Shown here: in pieces, positions 1 through 12,400 of the stretch | Layout of the letters: each line of letters begins with the position of its first letter | How positions within the stretch are numbered: the stretch's first letter is position 1 | Origin: Pohlia nutans | Lineage: Eukaryota > Streptophyta > Bryopsida > Bryales > Mniaceae | Length of the DNA: 64,000 nt | Direction: 5' to 3' | NCBI GenBank assembly: GCA_022496805.1 | Contig: CM040106.1 | Coordinates: 5,394,001 to 5,458,000, forward strand | Notes under the pieces: model-generated | Database searches by the model: none | What the model was told of the DNA's origin: nothing | The model's input: the letters and a program-made list of their open reading frames with translations, nothing else | Made by a program: the position numbers and the translations under genes

Positions 1-868
1 TTTTCACATGTGTGATCGTTTCGAGAACACATAGAGTCCTTTCTGGACTCCCTAAACCCCACCACTATATGTAAGATGATTTAATATGAAATTCAAAATT
101 TTTCTTTTAGAGTAGGTCTAGGATGTCAATTAGTGCATATTAGTAAAAAAAAAAAACTTAAAATAGTAATTAAGGAGGAGGAGTATGGACAAAATGCATG
201 GAGACATTCCTATTTGATACCCATATCCCCCATGTACCCCCCTCTAAACAATATGTTTGAGTTTATAGAAAAAATCTCAAATTTTTATAATCAAATTTTC
301 AAAACCAGCATTAGAGACCAAGGTATCTAGATTGTGTATCACATGGGCTCCTTCTACTCGAGCCAGTGCCGGCTACCATCATGGTAGTGTGTTTGAGTTT
401 GTAGAAACAAAAAATCAAAATTTTAAAATCAAGTTTATGAACCCAATGTTTGATAATAGTGTTTACTTTGTGCTTGATAGGGGAACCCCACTCCACACAA
501 TGTTGGCTACTCTCCATCTATAGTGTTTGAGTTTCCATCATATATTTTTATTAACATGCTTTAGATATCATAACAACTCACATCAAGTGATTTTGTAGAT
601 ACTTCAAGACAGGATGCGGATGGTGGTTCTTAGGAAAATGAAGATGATATTGAAGGTGCTCATTCATTCCTCATGATTGTACTCTTTACATGCCATGATT
701 TGACCATCATAACACTAAATTTTTTGACTACATTTTGTCAGAAGTTGACTCTGTTGACCTTAAAGAAAGTACGCAAGGAGGACGGTTAAACGAGTAAGAT
801 GTTCATTAGCAACTCAATTCCATTTTGTTAAACGAGACAACCGATTTCAACCTGGTCACAAATCTAGG
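1..868. other. No gene seen; AT-rich flank
   Basis: I see no supportable gene. Two diverged direct copies of an AT-rich unit of about 55 bp (starting 'gtttgagttt') lie at about 255-305 and 392-443. Short open frames here have no recognisable motifs. Confidence 0.5.
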
Positions 869-1890
869 TTGCTCATTCTCCTTTGTAGAATGGTATGCCT
901 TCCTATTGTGAGACCTTTTTTCAAGAACAGCATTATGAAACTGACTTCACATTTTATAAAGACAGGATACATGGAAGGCAACAATGTTTTCTATGTGGCC
1001 ATTGAAGATTACAAAGGTAAAACTAAGCTTCTTACTCCAAAGATTACATCAACGAAAGGTCCGCTCTCCACGAAATCAATTGGTATAATTTCCATGACTC
1101 AAAGTTTGATATCGTCATGTTGCATTTCATCCTCAAACCGATAAATGTTCTAATTTTAATTGTTTCTGCAGGAGAAACGAGAAGTCCCATGTCACTTCAA
1201 ACCTTGTGCATTGACCCTATCAAGTTTTGTAACATTGATACCCAACCTCTTTCATATTTCCAGTCTTTGGGGTCATCGAAAGAGCTTCGACTGTGTGAGA
1301 TAATGCAGAAAGGTTCCAAGACTAATATTTGGTTCACAATAACTGCTGACTCTCTTAGTGCTCATTTCAATCAGCTAGACCACTCTATCTATGATACAAC
1401 ATTTTGTTTATCCTATTTTGGTTTCATTATCTTAGCAAATCTCTATAAGTTTTGTTGTATTTTAAATGCAACAAGAGATTGGAGAAGTCTTTGTTGTTGT
1501 TCAGAGGAAGTTCTATAAGAAGTATCCCAACCCAGAAGATTGGACCGCCAAGAGACTTGATGAGTTTGTAAACAAGGTTGTGTAGAAAACGGAGGTTCAC
1601 TATAAGAGCAAGTTGAAGAGGATGCTTCTTGTTGCTGATCCAATCAACAATTCATCCTTCTTTGATGAAGTGAAATCTCACTATGAATGTCACAATGAAG
1701 AACTAGAGATGGAAATTGAGAAGCTATGGGTGATTGGAACATGCACCATGGATCCTTCAATGAAGGTTCTTTGGCTTGAATGTTGCAATCAACCTCTTGT
1801 TCTTTGAGTGCTACTCAAATTTCCCAAACCGGGATTTAGTGATGCTTTGTTCTTAGTCTGGCTTCATGAAGCTACTTGGTGGTCTCAGGT
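869..1890 (+). pseudogene. Remnant of an unrecognised protein-coding gene
   Basis: Several exon-like pieces lie in order on the plus strand but in different frames. One lies around 869-1144. A stretch at about 1471-1807 carries an in-frame TAG near 1582 and a TGA at 1805-1807. A continuation to about 1890 then runs into a plausible GT donor ('tctcaggtacgt'). The 1471-1807 part is hydrophilic and helical (for example RKFYKKYPNPEDW and EELEMEIEKLW), which looks like real coding sequence. I recognise no family. The stops and frame changes make a functional product unlikely. It may be a gene captured by a transposon or a relic of one. Confidence 0.35.
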
Positions 1891-2391
1891 ACGTACCTTA
1901 TTTTTTTGCAATCTGATTTGATACAATAATTTATAGTGTAGGATGTAGGTCAACTTTGGTCAATCCTGTTATTTAATACTAGAACATTCATACAATTGGA
2001 ATTGATATGTTTCAAATAAAACTTCAAAATAGGTGTTATAATAAGATTATGTTATTAGGGTACAAACGAGATAAAACAAGCCACAGGCGCACACTTATCG
2101 AGTGCTTCGGCGTCGTCGTTGCTGTGGAGGGGTTGGATGTTTGAATTATCGCCTTGATTCTCGGACGCGGCGCTCAATGCGATGGGTTCTCACGATGGCT
2201 TTGTTTCCATTCCTTTCTCTAGGCTTCCTGTCCTCTTGCTGTGTCTGATCCAGTTTTGTATTTCTTCGCGCATTGGACGTTCAAGAGGGTTTAGGGTTTT
2301 GCTCGCAGCGGATTACAGCGACAAGGGTCTGATTGCTTAAAACTCCCTCTTCTTTTTTTGACGTCGCTATAGAGTTTAGGTTGGTAGCACA

Positions 2392-5300
2392 ATGAAGACA
2401 AAAGGGTTGAGGGTGAAGGTTGAAGGGAGTTGGGAGAGGACTGCTGCGGATCCTCTAAGCCCTGGGAAATTAGCCGCATTGGTGGAAGCTTACAGCAAAC
2501 AGACGGTGGAGTTCTTTAGGGTGGAGAGAGGTTTAGCAAGTTTAGGCTTGAATCCCAAACTAGATCTTACATCCAAACACGTCTCTGCAATAGACATAGA
2601 AAAGATGTTCGGAAAGGACCTCAAATTCAAAACCACGAATCCCAATCTCACCCCAGAGACGAAGAAGGAGCTGATCGCGTTTTACAGCAAGATCTATGGC
2701 AAGTCTGATGTCACAAACAATGAGTTCATGGATTGGATAATCAAAGGGTTCATTGCGGAGAAGAAGTTTCCTATGAACTGGTGTGTTGCCGCTGCTAGTA
2801 CAGCTGCCTTATTGCGGCAGCGTAATGAACGGAGGTTTGATAAGCTCCGGAGCAATTCTGTGTCAACAACAGGTGACCCCTGCTCCTCTCTTGCTACTGA
2901 ATGTCGTGAAATTGATTCGGGAAGTTATGGCGCCTGGTTGTTGGTCAATGAATCTGTGAAATGTCCACACCCTTTGTCCCTGGCTGAGATCACTAGGGTT
3001 GAGGAGGTTTTGGCATTTGAGTCTGAATTATGTTCTTCAAAAAACAAAAAGATTGGGAACTACTTGTCGCGTCACAAGCAGATCTTGGAGCAGCTTATTA
3101 GCTTACGGTTCAACATGGAGGACCGTAAGGCCATAGCTAAAGAGGCTAATGAGAGCACAATTTTGCTTCAGCAAGATCTGAAGATCGTTGTTGATAAATG
3201 TGCCGCCTTAGAAACACAGGTGAGCAAGGTTTAGGGTGCTAGGTTTGCTGATATTGATTAGGGTTTAGGTATAATTTATTTTGTGTTCGTTCTGTACAAG
3301 TTCGGTGTTTGAGGGTTTTGGATATGGTGCTCACAGGTCGGTGTTTGAAGGTTTAGGGTTTTCTATGGTGTTTACAGGTTGGTGTTTGAGGGTTCTGATT
3401 ATCTATGGTGCTTACAGATCGCTTCTTTGTTGGAGACGCTGCTAGAGCAACCAACAGAGGAAAATGAAACCTTGACCACATTGAGGGCTTCATTGTGCCA
3501 GCTCAAAGGCGAGCAGGAATTGCTAGAGCGAAATATGTCAATTTCGCAAACCATGCTTGAGGATAAGAGAAAGAGGGCAATTCAAGGAGAGAACATCTTT
3601 CAAGATACAGAGATAAATATGTGGGAGACTAAATCCAACTTGCAAGTGATAAAGGGAGAGGTAGAAGATGTTGAGAGATTGAAGGAAGCTATTGAGTTCC
3701 AACTTCAGGAAATGAAGAAAGGTGGAGGGGTGTCATTGTGGCCCAAACCTGTTCTTCATCCTAGTTCTCCTAGTTCACTTGATCTTCCATTGCAGATTGA
3801 TGTCTCTGCATGTGCATTCTGTAGTAGATGGTATTCTTGTATGGACGTAGTGGTGGCCCCTTGTATGCACATGTTTCACCTGTATTGCATTGTGGAGCTT
3901 GCAAGACACTCAAACAAGTGCAATGCTTGTGATACGTTGTTTCATCCACAATGGTGGACTTCGTGGGGGTTTCCTGCCTTGGACGAGGAACTGAAGGTGG
4001 AATCAGAGAAGCTGGGTCTGAAATGTCAACGTGAAGACTTGCTACAAGATTTGATTCAAGAGCACAAAGAACAAGCACCCAGCACTAAGTATTTGATCAC
4101 CACGTTTCAGTGGATTTTGCTTAGAGTACTGGTATTCTCCTTCGAGTGTTGCTTGATTTAAGCTCAGAAGTCGTTTGATGGTTAGAGTTTTGATTTTGTG
4201 CTTAGAGTGCTGCTACATTGAAGCTTAGGGTGGTTTGACGGTTAGAGATCTCAGATTTGTGCTTACAGTGCTGCTACATTGAAGCTTAGGGTGGTTTGAT
4301 GGTTAGAGATCTCAGATTTGTGCTTACAGTGCTGCTACATTATTGCTTACAAGTAGTTAGATGGTTTAGGGTATTGGATTTATGCTTAGAGTGCTGCTTC
4401 ATTAGTGCATACAAGTGGTTTGATGGTTAGGGTGTAGGCTTTGTGCTTAGAGTGCTGCTACATTCAACCTTAGAAGTGGTTAGGTGGTTTAGGGTTTATA
4501 CTTAGAGTGCTGCTACTTTGAACCTTACAAGTGGTTTGATAGTTACAGTACTGGGTTTTTTGCTTAGAGTGCTGCTTCATTGACGCATACTAGTGGTTTG
4601 ATGGTTAGAGTACTAAATTTGTGCTTAGACTGCTGCTCCACTGAAGCATACAAGTGGTTTGATGGTTTAGGGTACCTGATTTTGTGCTTAGAGTGCTGCT
4701 TCATTGAGGCATACTAGTGGTTTGATGGTTACAGTACTGGATTTGTACTTAGACTGCTGCTCCACTGAAGCATACAAGTGGTTTGATGGTTACAGTACTG
4801 GATTTGTGCTTAGACTGCTGCTCCACTGAAGCATACAAGTGGTTTGATGGTTACAGTACTGGATTTGTGCTTAGACTGCTGCTCCACTGAAGCATACAAG
4901 TGGTTTGATGGTTACAGTACTGGATTTTCTGCTTATAGTATGGTTTAGGGTTTAGGATTTGCTTGTGATGTAGGGTTTTTTTTCTTAGAGTGTTGGGTTT
5001 AGGGTTTAGGGTTTAAAATGAGGTTGTGCTTACAAATGGTTTGGGGCTGTGAGCATTGCTCATTTTTTCCAGGTTCAACGGGAGGCTTGAATCGACCTTC
5101 AGATTTAGGTTCTAGTACCATAGTATGTGATGTTGCAGTTAGGAATGGGAGTGAGGGTCAGGGTCCTTTGATGGTGACCACAAAGTCAGTTGGAACGAAT
5201 AGCACAGAGATGGGTATTGTAAGGGCACCAATTCCAAGGCCAGTGGTTGCCATGAGGGTATCTACATCTGTGCAAGAGATCGATTCTCCGGAGAAGGGTT

Positions 5301-5600
5301 CCATCCTTTCTAACCAGCATCCTAGTCTTGATAACGATGAGCCCTTGGAAGTTGTCATGGAGGATGTACCAAGCCAGCCAAAAGAAGGGCATGGAGTACC
5401 GAATGAGTCATAATGCCGCAAGCGTCCATTGCTATCAAGCATATTAGGCTTAGAAACTGAAGGTATGGGTGCCACATCAGAAATAGATGAAGGAGGTACC
5501 TAGAAAGACCAGACCAAGAAAGCCAAGAGAACTCCCAAAGACAAGAAGAGTGTGCCTATGCCAACACCAAACACTAGAGCCCGGGCAAAGCCTAAGGGAA
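2392..5600 (+). CDS. Coiled-coil / RING-H2 protein gene, multi-exon, 3' part damaged
   Basis: Exon 1 (2392-3219, 276 codons) starts at the first ATG after a TG-rich leader and ends at CAG|GTGAGC. Exon 2 starts at 3418 after CTTACAG and runs to about 4088; its donor is uncertain. Exon 3 starts near 5073 after TTTTTTCCAG. Exon 1 is an unrecognised basic-to-helical domain ending in heptad-like sequence. Exon 2 continues as a coiled coil and then carries a RING-H2-like zinc site C-x2-C-x13-C-x-H-x2-H-x2-C-x10-C-x2-C at about 3812-3936, the signature of E3 ubiquitin ligases. Exon 3 is Ser/Pro-rich and disordered, then Lys-rich. It has in-frame stops at 5411-5413 and near 5500, with coding character continuing to about 5598, so the tail is either damaged or a different isoform. 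An E3 ligase role is inferred from the zinc pattern only. Confidence 0.55.
4170..4940. repeat. Minisatellite (about 61 bp) in intron 2 of the RING gene
   Basis: About a dozen diverged units of the type 'tttgtgcttagagtgctgct...gtggtttgatggttacagtac' fill the intron between the RING exon and the next exon. The last four units (about 4735-4925) are nearly identical, with a 61-bp spacing, which suggests recent local amplification. Confidence 0.85.
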
Positions 5601-7028
5601 ATTGATGGTAGTGTAGATATGTTTGGATTGAGGGTAACTAACATATGTTCTAAGTTAGTGAACATGCTTAGGGTTTTTCTACACCTAAATGTGTTACAAT
5701 TTGTAAATAATGTGTGACAAGCTATTGTTTATGTACTATATAGATCTTCAAGTCCAATTGGAAGGCCATCAAACACCTTGCAATAATTGAATATTCTGAA
5801 CATCTTAATTAGGGAAAATTGGTGAAGCCTTGAATTGGAAATTAAATTAGAAACACAGTTGTAGCTTGTGCCTATGGCAAATATACAATATATGGGTTCA
5901 GGGTTTATGGCTACAGTAAATGGATGACAATACACAGTATTTGGGTTCTGTGGATGGGAATGGATGAAATGGATGAAAGTTTGTTAAAATAGACGACCGT
6001 CCTTGATATGGATGAATTTATCCGGACACTCCATTCACGCATACACAGTATTTGAGGTTGTGCTTGTAGTGATTGAGGGATTTCAGATCCACCCATTCAC
6101 AATTGCATGGATGGGGTTAGATTTCTATACATGCCATTCATACACTCAATCTTCAATGCCTGAACATAGCAATGCCTTTAATGAAAATTGATCATAAACT
6201 TCTATAAAGGATTAATTTTTTGAAGATTATATACAAAAGGCAAGTTCTAGATTGTTGATTTTAGGTAATGAAGGTGAACACTCATTTCCACCGGATTTGA
6301 AAATCCAATGACTGGACATGTCGGATTCATGATTTGGCGAATCATATAGAATTTTGTCTTCTAAATCACAAGGGCGGCTTATTTCATGATGTCTTGTATT
6401 TCACTATGTCTCATGATATTTAGTAAGTACAGAATCATGTTTTTTACTTATTTTTATATTCAATTGTGTGATTTAGAAATTTAGTAAGTACAGAATCATG
6501 TTTTTTACTTATTTTTATATTCAATTGTATGATTTAGAAGTTTGGTAAGTATAGAATCAGTTTATTTACTTATTTTTATATTCAAATTGCGTGATTTAGA
6601 AATTTCGTAAGTACAAAATGAATTTTTTTACTTATTTTTATATTCAAATGCGTGATTTAGAAATGTGGTAAGAATAGAATCAATCCCTTTTTTGTCGAAT
6701 TTTTTGTTTGAGGGGGTCCGGTGTGGAATTTACCTATGTAAATAAACTAAGATTATTTATGTCTTTACGATCTAAGTTTTGTAGTGCTAATGTCTAAACA
6801 CAATGTGAAATATATAAGTTTATTTTCACACTATTTACATCATGCTAAATTAGGTGAACTTTCATTTCTACTGGATTTGGATCGATGTTTGAAAATCTAA
6901 TGATTGAATGATAATCATTCCTTATCATGTGTGAATGTGAACTTTTGGGCTTGGGACCCTTCAGAGTGTGAACTACATAACAAATAGTTTCTATTTTTGG
7001 ACAGCCAGTTCTCATCCAACAAAGTCAT
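5600..7028. other. No gene seen; AT-rich interval
   Basis: No convincing coding sequence. It contains a 61-bp tandem repeat (separate entry). Two diverged copies of a unit around 'aggtgaac...ttcatttc' lie near 6268 and 6852. The small open frames here show no codon bias or motifs. Confidence 0.5.
6417..6690. repeat. AT-rich tandem repeat, 61-bp unit, about 4.5 copies
   Basis: The unit 'atttagtaagtacagaatca...ttcaattgtgtgatttagaa' recurs at about 6419, 6480, 6541 and 6601 with increasing divergence. Its period matches the intronic minisatellite at 4.2-4.9 kb, but its sequence does not. Confidence 0.85.
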
Positions 7029-7048
7029 TCAGTGCAAGATGAATTCCC

Positions 7049-7567
7049 GTGAGCCCAGCTTTTTTTGGCGATGAAATTCGTGCCCGCCCTCGCCACAAGG
7101 CTGCTTTGGCAGGGTGGCTGTCCTTCGTTTACGCTTCGCGCGCTTGTTTGAACCAGCCGCTTCCCCCCTACACGGCGTTGCAGACTCTACTCTGCTCAAA
7201 TGGCGCATATTGGTGGAATCCCAGTTGCGAGAGGGAGATGGGAGAACTCGCACAATTCTCTGGTGTCAGCTTCGACCTAGTCCGGTTTCTTTTCAGTGGC
7301 GCCGCCCACGACAGGCTTCGGCTTGCTGTTATCTCTTTCACAGATTGCGGGTGTTTGAAGCTATGTTTCTGCAAGCACGAAAGATCTACAATGGCGGACA
7401 TGTCGGAGGAGGATGCTGCTCGCAGTGGAGACTCCGACGAATTTCTAGCGATGATAGAGGAGGAGTGCGCCGCCTTGGACGAAGACGAGTCGGGATCCCC
7501 AACGCCATCTGAGAGCGCGGACTCATCCTTGTACGTGGATTCATCAATTGGGAGCACTTTAGATTAG
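7049..7567 (+). CDS. Protein X family member, X1 (unknown function)
   Basis: A 172-codon open frame. Its middle aligns with the ORFs at 31475-32086 (-) and 53427-54008 (+). Shared features, in order, are an aromatic block (LSFVYASRACL in X1, YFWFVYNSDACL in the 31-kb copy), a PP, a W-N-x2-C-x-x-EM block, an SGV, a leucine-rich stretch, and a Cys cluster DCGC-x3-FC. The C-terminus is acidic and serine-rich. The Cys cluster could bind metal, but I know no family with this pattern. The gene lies upstream of, and convergent with, the DDE-transposase-like gene at 9.4-13.0 kb. The first ATG is taken as the start; the homologues suggest that conservation begins only around residue 15. Confidence 0.55.
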   Translation: MSPAFFGDEIRARPRHKAALAGWLSFVYASRACLNQPLPPYTALQTLLCSNGAYWWNPSCEREMGELAQFSGVSFDLVRFLFSGAAHDRLRLAVISFTDCGCLKLCFCKHERSTMADMSEEDAARSGDSDEFLAMIEEECAALDEDESGSPTPSESADSSLYVDSSIGSTLD

Positions 7568-7569
7568 CA

Positions 7570-8216
7570 AAATTGTGAGTTTTATCTTCCCCTGGTTTTG
7601 GGTTACCCCACTGCGCCTAATTTGCGCTGATGTGCCTAACTGTCGTTGTTTTGAATGCCATTGGAAGTGTCGGTTTTTTAGAACCCGGGTTGTGTCCCCT
7701 GTTTTGGGTTAAGGGTAGTGCGAGTAAGCTGCCTCCAGTGCTCCTAAGCTGTAATGGAATTCGCCTAAGCTGCCTCCAGCGCGCTTCAGAGTCGGTGTTT
7801 TCATCCACATTTTGAGTGCTGCATTGTGATTCAAGTGGTTTAGGACTCAGGTATCCTTGCTTTCAAGATCCTTATAGTGTTGTGGTTGCTTTTTTGTGTT
7901 TGCAGAAGCATGAGAGAATTGGGCGGTTTTTGGTTTTTTTCGCGCTGTGGGTTCCTTTGGTTTGCAGAAGCACTTCATTTGTAGACGGCAGAAGCACAAT
8001 GTGGGTTCCTTTTTTTGGCAGAAGCACAGGAGATATGGTTTAGGATGGCCATACTGTACATAGTATGTTGTGAGCAATGTTTGAGCAATTTTGAGACATT
8101 TTGAGCAATGTTTAGCAATTTTGAGCAATTTTGAAAAAACAATCAGTGAATTGCTTTAGGGTTCCTGTGAATGCTATGTACATGGTCTTTTTGACTACGT
8201 TTGTAAAGTTTTTTGA
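7570..8216. other. Spacer downstream of X1, no gene seen
   Basis: It contains short T-rich and G/T-rich stretches and the first degenerate 'ttttgagcaattttgag' units (about 8090-8130), which foreshadow the tandem array that follows. No coding sequence is supported. Confidence 0.5.
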
Positions 8217-9063
8217 ACCCTCCGTAGTATGTAGAATACACTTACTTGGCAGTTTTGAACACTTGTGTGATTTCTATGAATGCCTTGGGTTCAGTTTTGA
8301 ACACTTGTGTGAATTGTATGAAGGCCTTTAGTTAAGTTTTGAACACTTGTGTGAATTTATGAAGGCCTTTAGTTGGCAGTTTTGAACATATATGTGAATT
8401 CTATGAAGGCCCTTATTTGGCAGTTTTGAACAGTTGTGTTAATTCTATGAAGGCCTTGGGTTCAGTTTTGAACACTTTTGTGTGTTCTCTAAAGGCCTTG
8501 GGTTCGATTTTGAACACTTGTGTTAATTCTATGAAGGCCTTGGATACAGTTTTGAACACTTCTGTGTGTTCTATGAAGGCATCAAGTTTGGCAGTTTTGA
8601 ACACTTGTGTGAATTCTATGAAGGCCTTGGGTTCAGTTTTGAACACTTTTGTGTGTTCTCTAAAGGCCTTGGGTTCGATTTTGAACACTTGTGTTAATTC
8701 TATGAAGGCCTTGGATACAGTTTTGAACACTTCTGTGTGTTCTATGAAGGCATCAAGTTTGGCAGTTTTGAACACTTGTTTGAATTCTATGCGTAGCCTT
8801 TAGTTGGCAGTTTTGAACACTTGTGTGAATTCTATGCGTAGCCTTTAGTTGGCAGTTTTGAACACTTATGTGAATTGTATGAAGGCCTTTAGGGTTCAGT
8901 TTTGAACACTTGTGTGAATTGTATGAAGGCCTTTAGGGTTCAGTTTTGAACACTTGTGTGAATTGTATGAAGGCCTTTAGGGTTCAGTTTTGAATACTTG
9001 TGTGAATTGTATGAAGGCCTTTAGGGTTCAGTTTTGAACACTTGTGTGAATTGTATGAAGGCC
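8217..9063. repeat. 42-43 bp tandem array with a 174-bp higher-order unit
   Basis: The monomer 'cagttttgaacacttgtgtg' plus 'aattctatgaaggcctt' repeats about 19 times. Between about 8417 and 8762 a block of four monomers is duplicated as a higher-order unit of about 174 bp. Because 42 bp is 14 codons, both strands stay open for about 120 codons. I regard those reading frames as by-products of the period. The array lies between the 3' ends of X1 and the DDE gene. Confidence 0.9.
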
Positions 9064-9400
9064 AAGGTAGTGTTGAACAAATTAGTCCAGTTTCAGGTTA
9101 AATTGGAAGGTCCAGCTCGAGGCTAGACCCTAAAATTCCGACATTACATTCACTAAGGTAACCCTAAACACCTTAAAAATCCCACAAAACATTCACTAAG
9201 GTAGTGTTGAACAAATTAGTCCAAAAAAAAGGCTGGACCCAAAAAAAAGTGCCAACTCCAAAGAGTTGGCATTGTGCTCAATGAACACTTAGGGTGCTAC
9301 TAAGTATAGTTACTCAAACAAGCCAGCAGATTGTTCTGCATCCAAAATGACATCCAACACGTCAGTCTGCAGCTCATACGCAGAAAAGCTTCCCTTCACA
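9064..9400. other. Spacer with a short direct repeat
   Basis: The phrase 'aaggtagtgttgaacaaatt' occurs at about 9063 and 9198, and 'attcactaaggta' also repeats. This stretch is probably the 3' untranslated flank of the minus-strand gene. I see no gene. Confidence 0.4.
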
Positions 9401-12400
9401 CTATGGAGAATGGGGGGCATAGAAAACTTCCCTGGTTAGAAGAAGATGTGAATACACCCAAGCAATCGGTTTATCATCTCTCAAATGATAAGTTTTGCTT
9501 CCTAGGCGTGATTGTTCATACCAATACCCTCTGATGACCATCTCACCAGGGAGGTATTCTTGACCCGCGTCATGAATGAATGCAGCCTCTACAGCATGGA
9601 CCCCTTTGTCTATCAACATTAGCCAAAATGACTCATCCGAATTGGGATCAGCCCTCACTGCAACATTGTCACCGACCTTTATGGCATCAACTACGTATTC
9701 ACCCAACAAGATCTCCTCATTACAGTTGTACATGGCCCTCACCTGACTGGCCAATTTTGGTTTCAATCTCCGCAAAGCCCAACTAGGCACATGATCACGA
9801 TTACTTCAATCCGAATCTGGATCAATGTCCACGCAAGACACACAAAAACAACTCAATTGCCGAAATTAGATCAACGTGGGGTGGGGTCCTGGTGTGAGAC
9901 AGATCTAACTTGATGCATGCCGCGACTCCCATTGATAGTCTCACAATCGTACAACTTCTTACAATCAACATCACCACGATTGATTAACCAAAAATGCTTA
10001 TTAGTATGCCTGCGAGAACCTGCGTTTTTTGCATAAACCTTATTAGCTTCGTTACGCAGATAGTTAACCACTTCGGCTGCACATTGAAGTTTCTCGCCAT
10101 TGGGCTTTATTTGCTCTTTGCGGAGCTCATGCTTGAATAGAGCTCCAGCCCCATCAACCTCTCCTTTTCCATGACCTGTTGCAAAATAGTTCCACAACAT
10201 TTGGCAACCATCCATGAATTCAGGAGAAGAAGTCAAATTAGGGTACCTTGAAATGAAGTACCATGCTCGAGCTGACTTGAACTGGCCAAAGCGCCCATCA
10301 CTCCAGACCACATGGTTAGACGGTGAGACTCCTTTAGATTTCAAATAATCCCAATTCAACATGAAAGCATGTTGGACCAACAAGGTATCATGATTAGGTT
10401 CATCAGAGACATAGTAGTGAACTTCCCTAATGATCAAACGTTCATCACTATCACGAGTCCATAGTGGATTTAATCTGAAAGTAATATGGACTAAAATGGT
10501 AACTTGTGTCTTCCTGAAATGCATACTTTGGATTTTGTTTTGAACCATCATGGTGTAATTTTCACTAAAATCAATGCAAGAAATAACTGCATCCCTAGGA
10601 ATTCCACACATCAAATCCTGAAACTGAGCCTCCTGCCAAGTAGCAAAATAGTTATGAACAATAAAAGTTTTCAAACGAGGCTTCAAATAAACTATCAAAG
10701 CATGAGGTTGGGTTTCGTGGTACTCAACACATGCGGCCTTTTTCTCCTTCCCTTCTTTTGTGTAGCCCACAACTTCCTGGCCAATGCTCCTCCACTTTAT
10801 CACTCTATCAGAGCTCGCCTCAACGGGGCATATTTTGAGCGTCTCCACGCCACAGTGGCTACAATCACCAAGCAAACACTCTCGCCGATGCCAACATGCT
10901 AATTAATCTTTATCACAAAGGACAGAGCTCCACAATTGGGTCATTCTACCATAGACGTTGGAGGTTCCATTACACGTTGATTCTCCAAGAGCAGTGCAAC
11001 ATACTAAGGCACATCCACACAAATAATCTACCCCATGAAGCTCGCATCGCATATCATTAAATCCAGCAAGCAACAAGCCCAATTCTTGATGATACTTGTA
11101 ACAACAAGTGTTCCAGTTTTTTAGCCGCCTTACCCACCAAGGTTTTAGTGATTGAAACGTAGTGAGCTTATACTTCGTGTCAGGGTACTTGGCTTTGAAT
11201 GCAGAGTAAAACTCTAGTTGCAAAAAAAACAAATGAATTGATAAACCACTTAGTACTTTAAGGACCCTGAACCCTAAACCACTTAGTACACAAAGGACTT
11301 CTCAAATTCTGAAATCACAGAAAGTGCGTCTAAATCACTATAAGCATGTACAAGGACGTCATAACCACTACAAGTGCATATATAAGGACAACAGTACCAT
11401 TGCAAGCACTAAATACAGCTTAAGGACTTCTAAAATACCTCAAGCACCACAAGAGCTTATTCTACTTAGAAATAATCACTACAGAGCTTGGAGTAAGTGC
11501 ACCTAAGTTCTACAAAGCTGAGTGTGCTTAACAGTAAGTACCCTAAAACTTAGTGTGCTTAACCATAAGTACTACAAAACTTAATCTAGTCTGATTTAAG
11601 CACTACCAAGCTTAGTGTGCTTAACCATAAGCACTACAAAGCTTATAAAACTTAGACATAGTTACTACAGAGCTTAGCGTGCTTAACCTTAAGCACTACA
11701 AAGCTTATAAACCTTACACATACATACTATAAAGCTTAGTGTGCTTAACCATAAGCACTACAAAGCTTATAATACTTAGACATAATTACTACAGAGCTTA
11801 GAGTTCTTAACTATAAGTACTACAAAGCTTATTACCCTTAGACTTAAGCCCCACAAACCTTACTGTGATTAATCATAAGCACTACAAAGCTTATTCTACT
11901 TAGACTTCATTACTACAGAGCTTGCTTTGCTTTAATTGGCGTTCAGCAGTTCAGTCCTTAGTCTGTTCAGAGTGAAGCCCTACAAATTCTAGACTACTTA
12001 GATAATTCTAACATTGCTTTGATATAAATACCACTAAGCTAATTCAATGCTACAAAGCCTAATCAAGAAGGACAATTGTAATTCACTGCTTCTTTTGAGA
12101 TTACCAAAGTCTCCTAAACTCTAAACAGAGATTACATGTGACTGATTCACCACAGCAAGTGAAGAAATCGTTCAATAACTCCAAAAATGAACTGTTCACC
12201 TGGTTCAAACTTATTTGAGGGACCTGCAGGTAGTGCACCTGATGCTCCTCGTACTGATTGACTCCTATGCGCTTTCGTACCTGATCTTTCCTGTTAGAAG
12301 AGATAGAGGTTTCATTATTCCACCACTGTCGCACAAGTTCTTCCTCAGCCTTCATCGTTGCATCTGCTCTCCTAGATCTACTTGTATACAACTAAAAAGC

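Noticed and set aside
8413..8803. 120-128 codon ORFs on both strands in the 8.4-8.8 kb repeats
   Set aside because: They are a by-product of a 42-bp (14-codon) tandem unit; both strands are open equally and there is no start context or motif.
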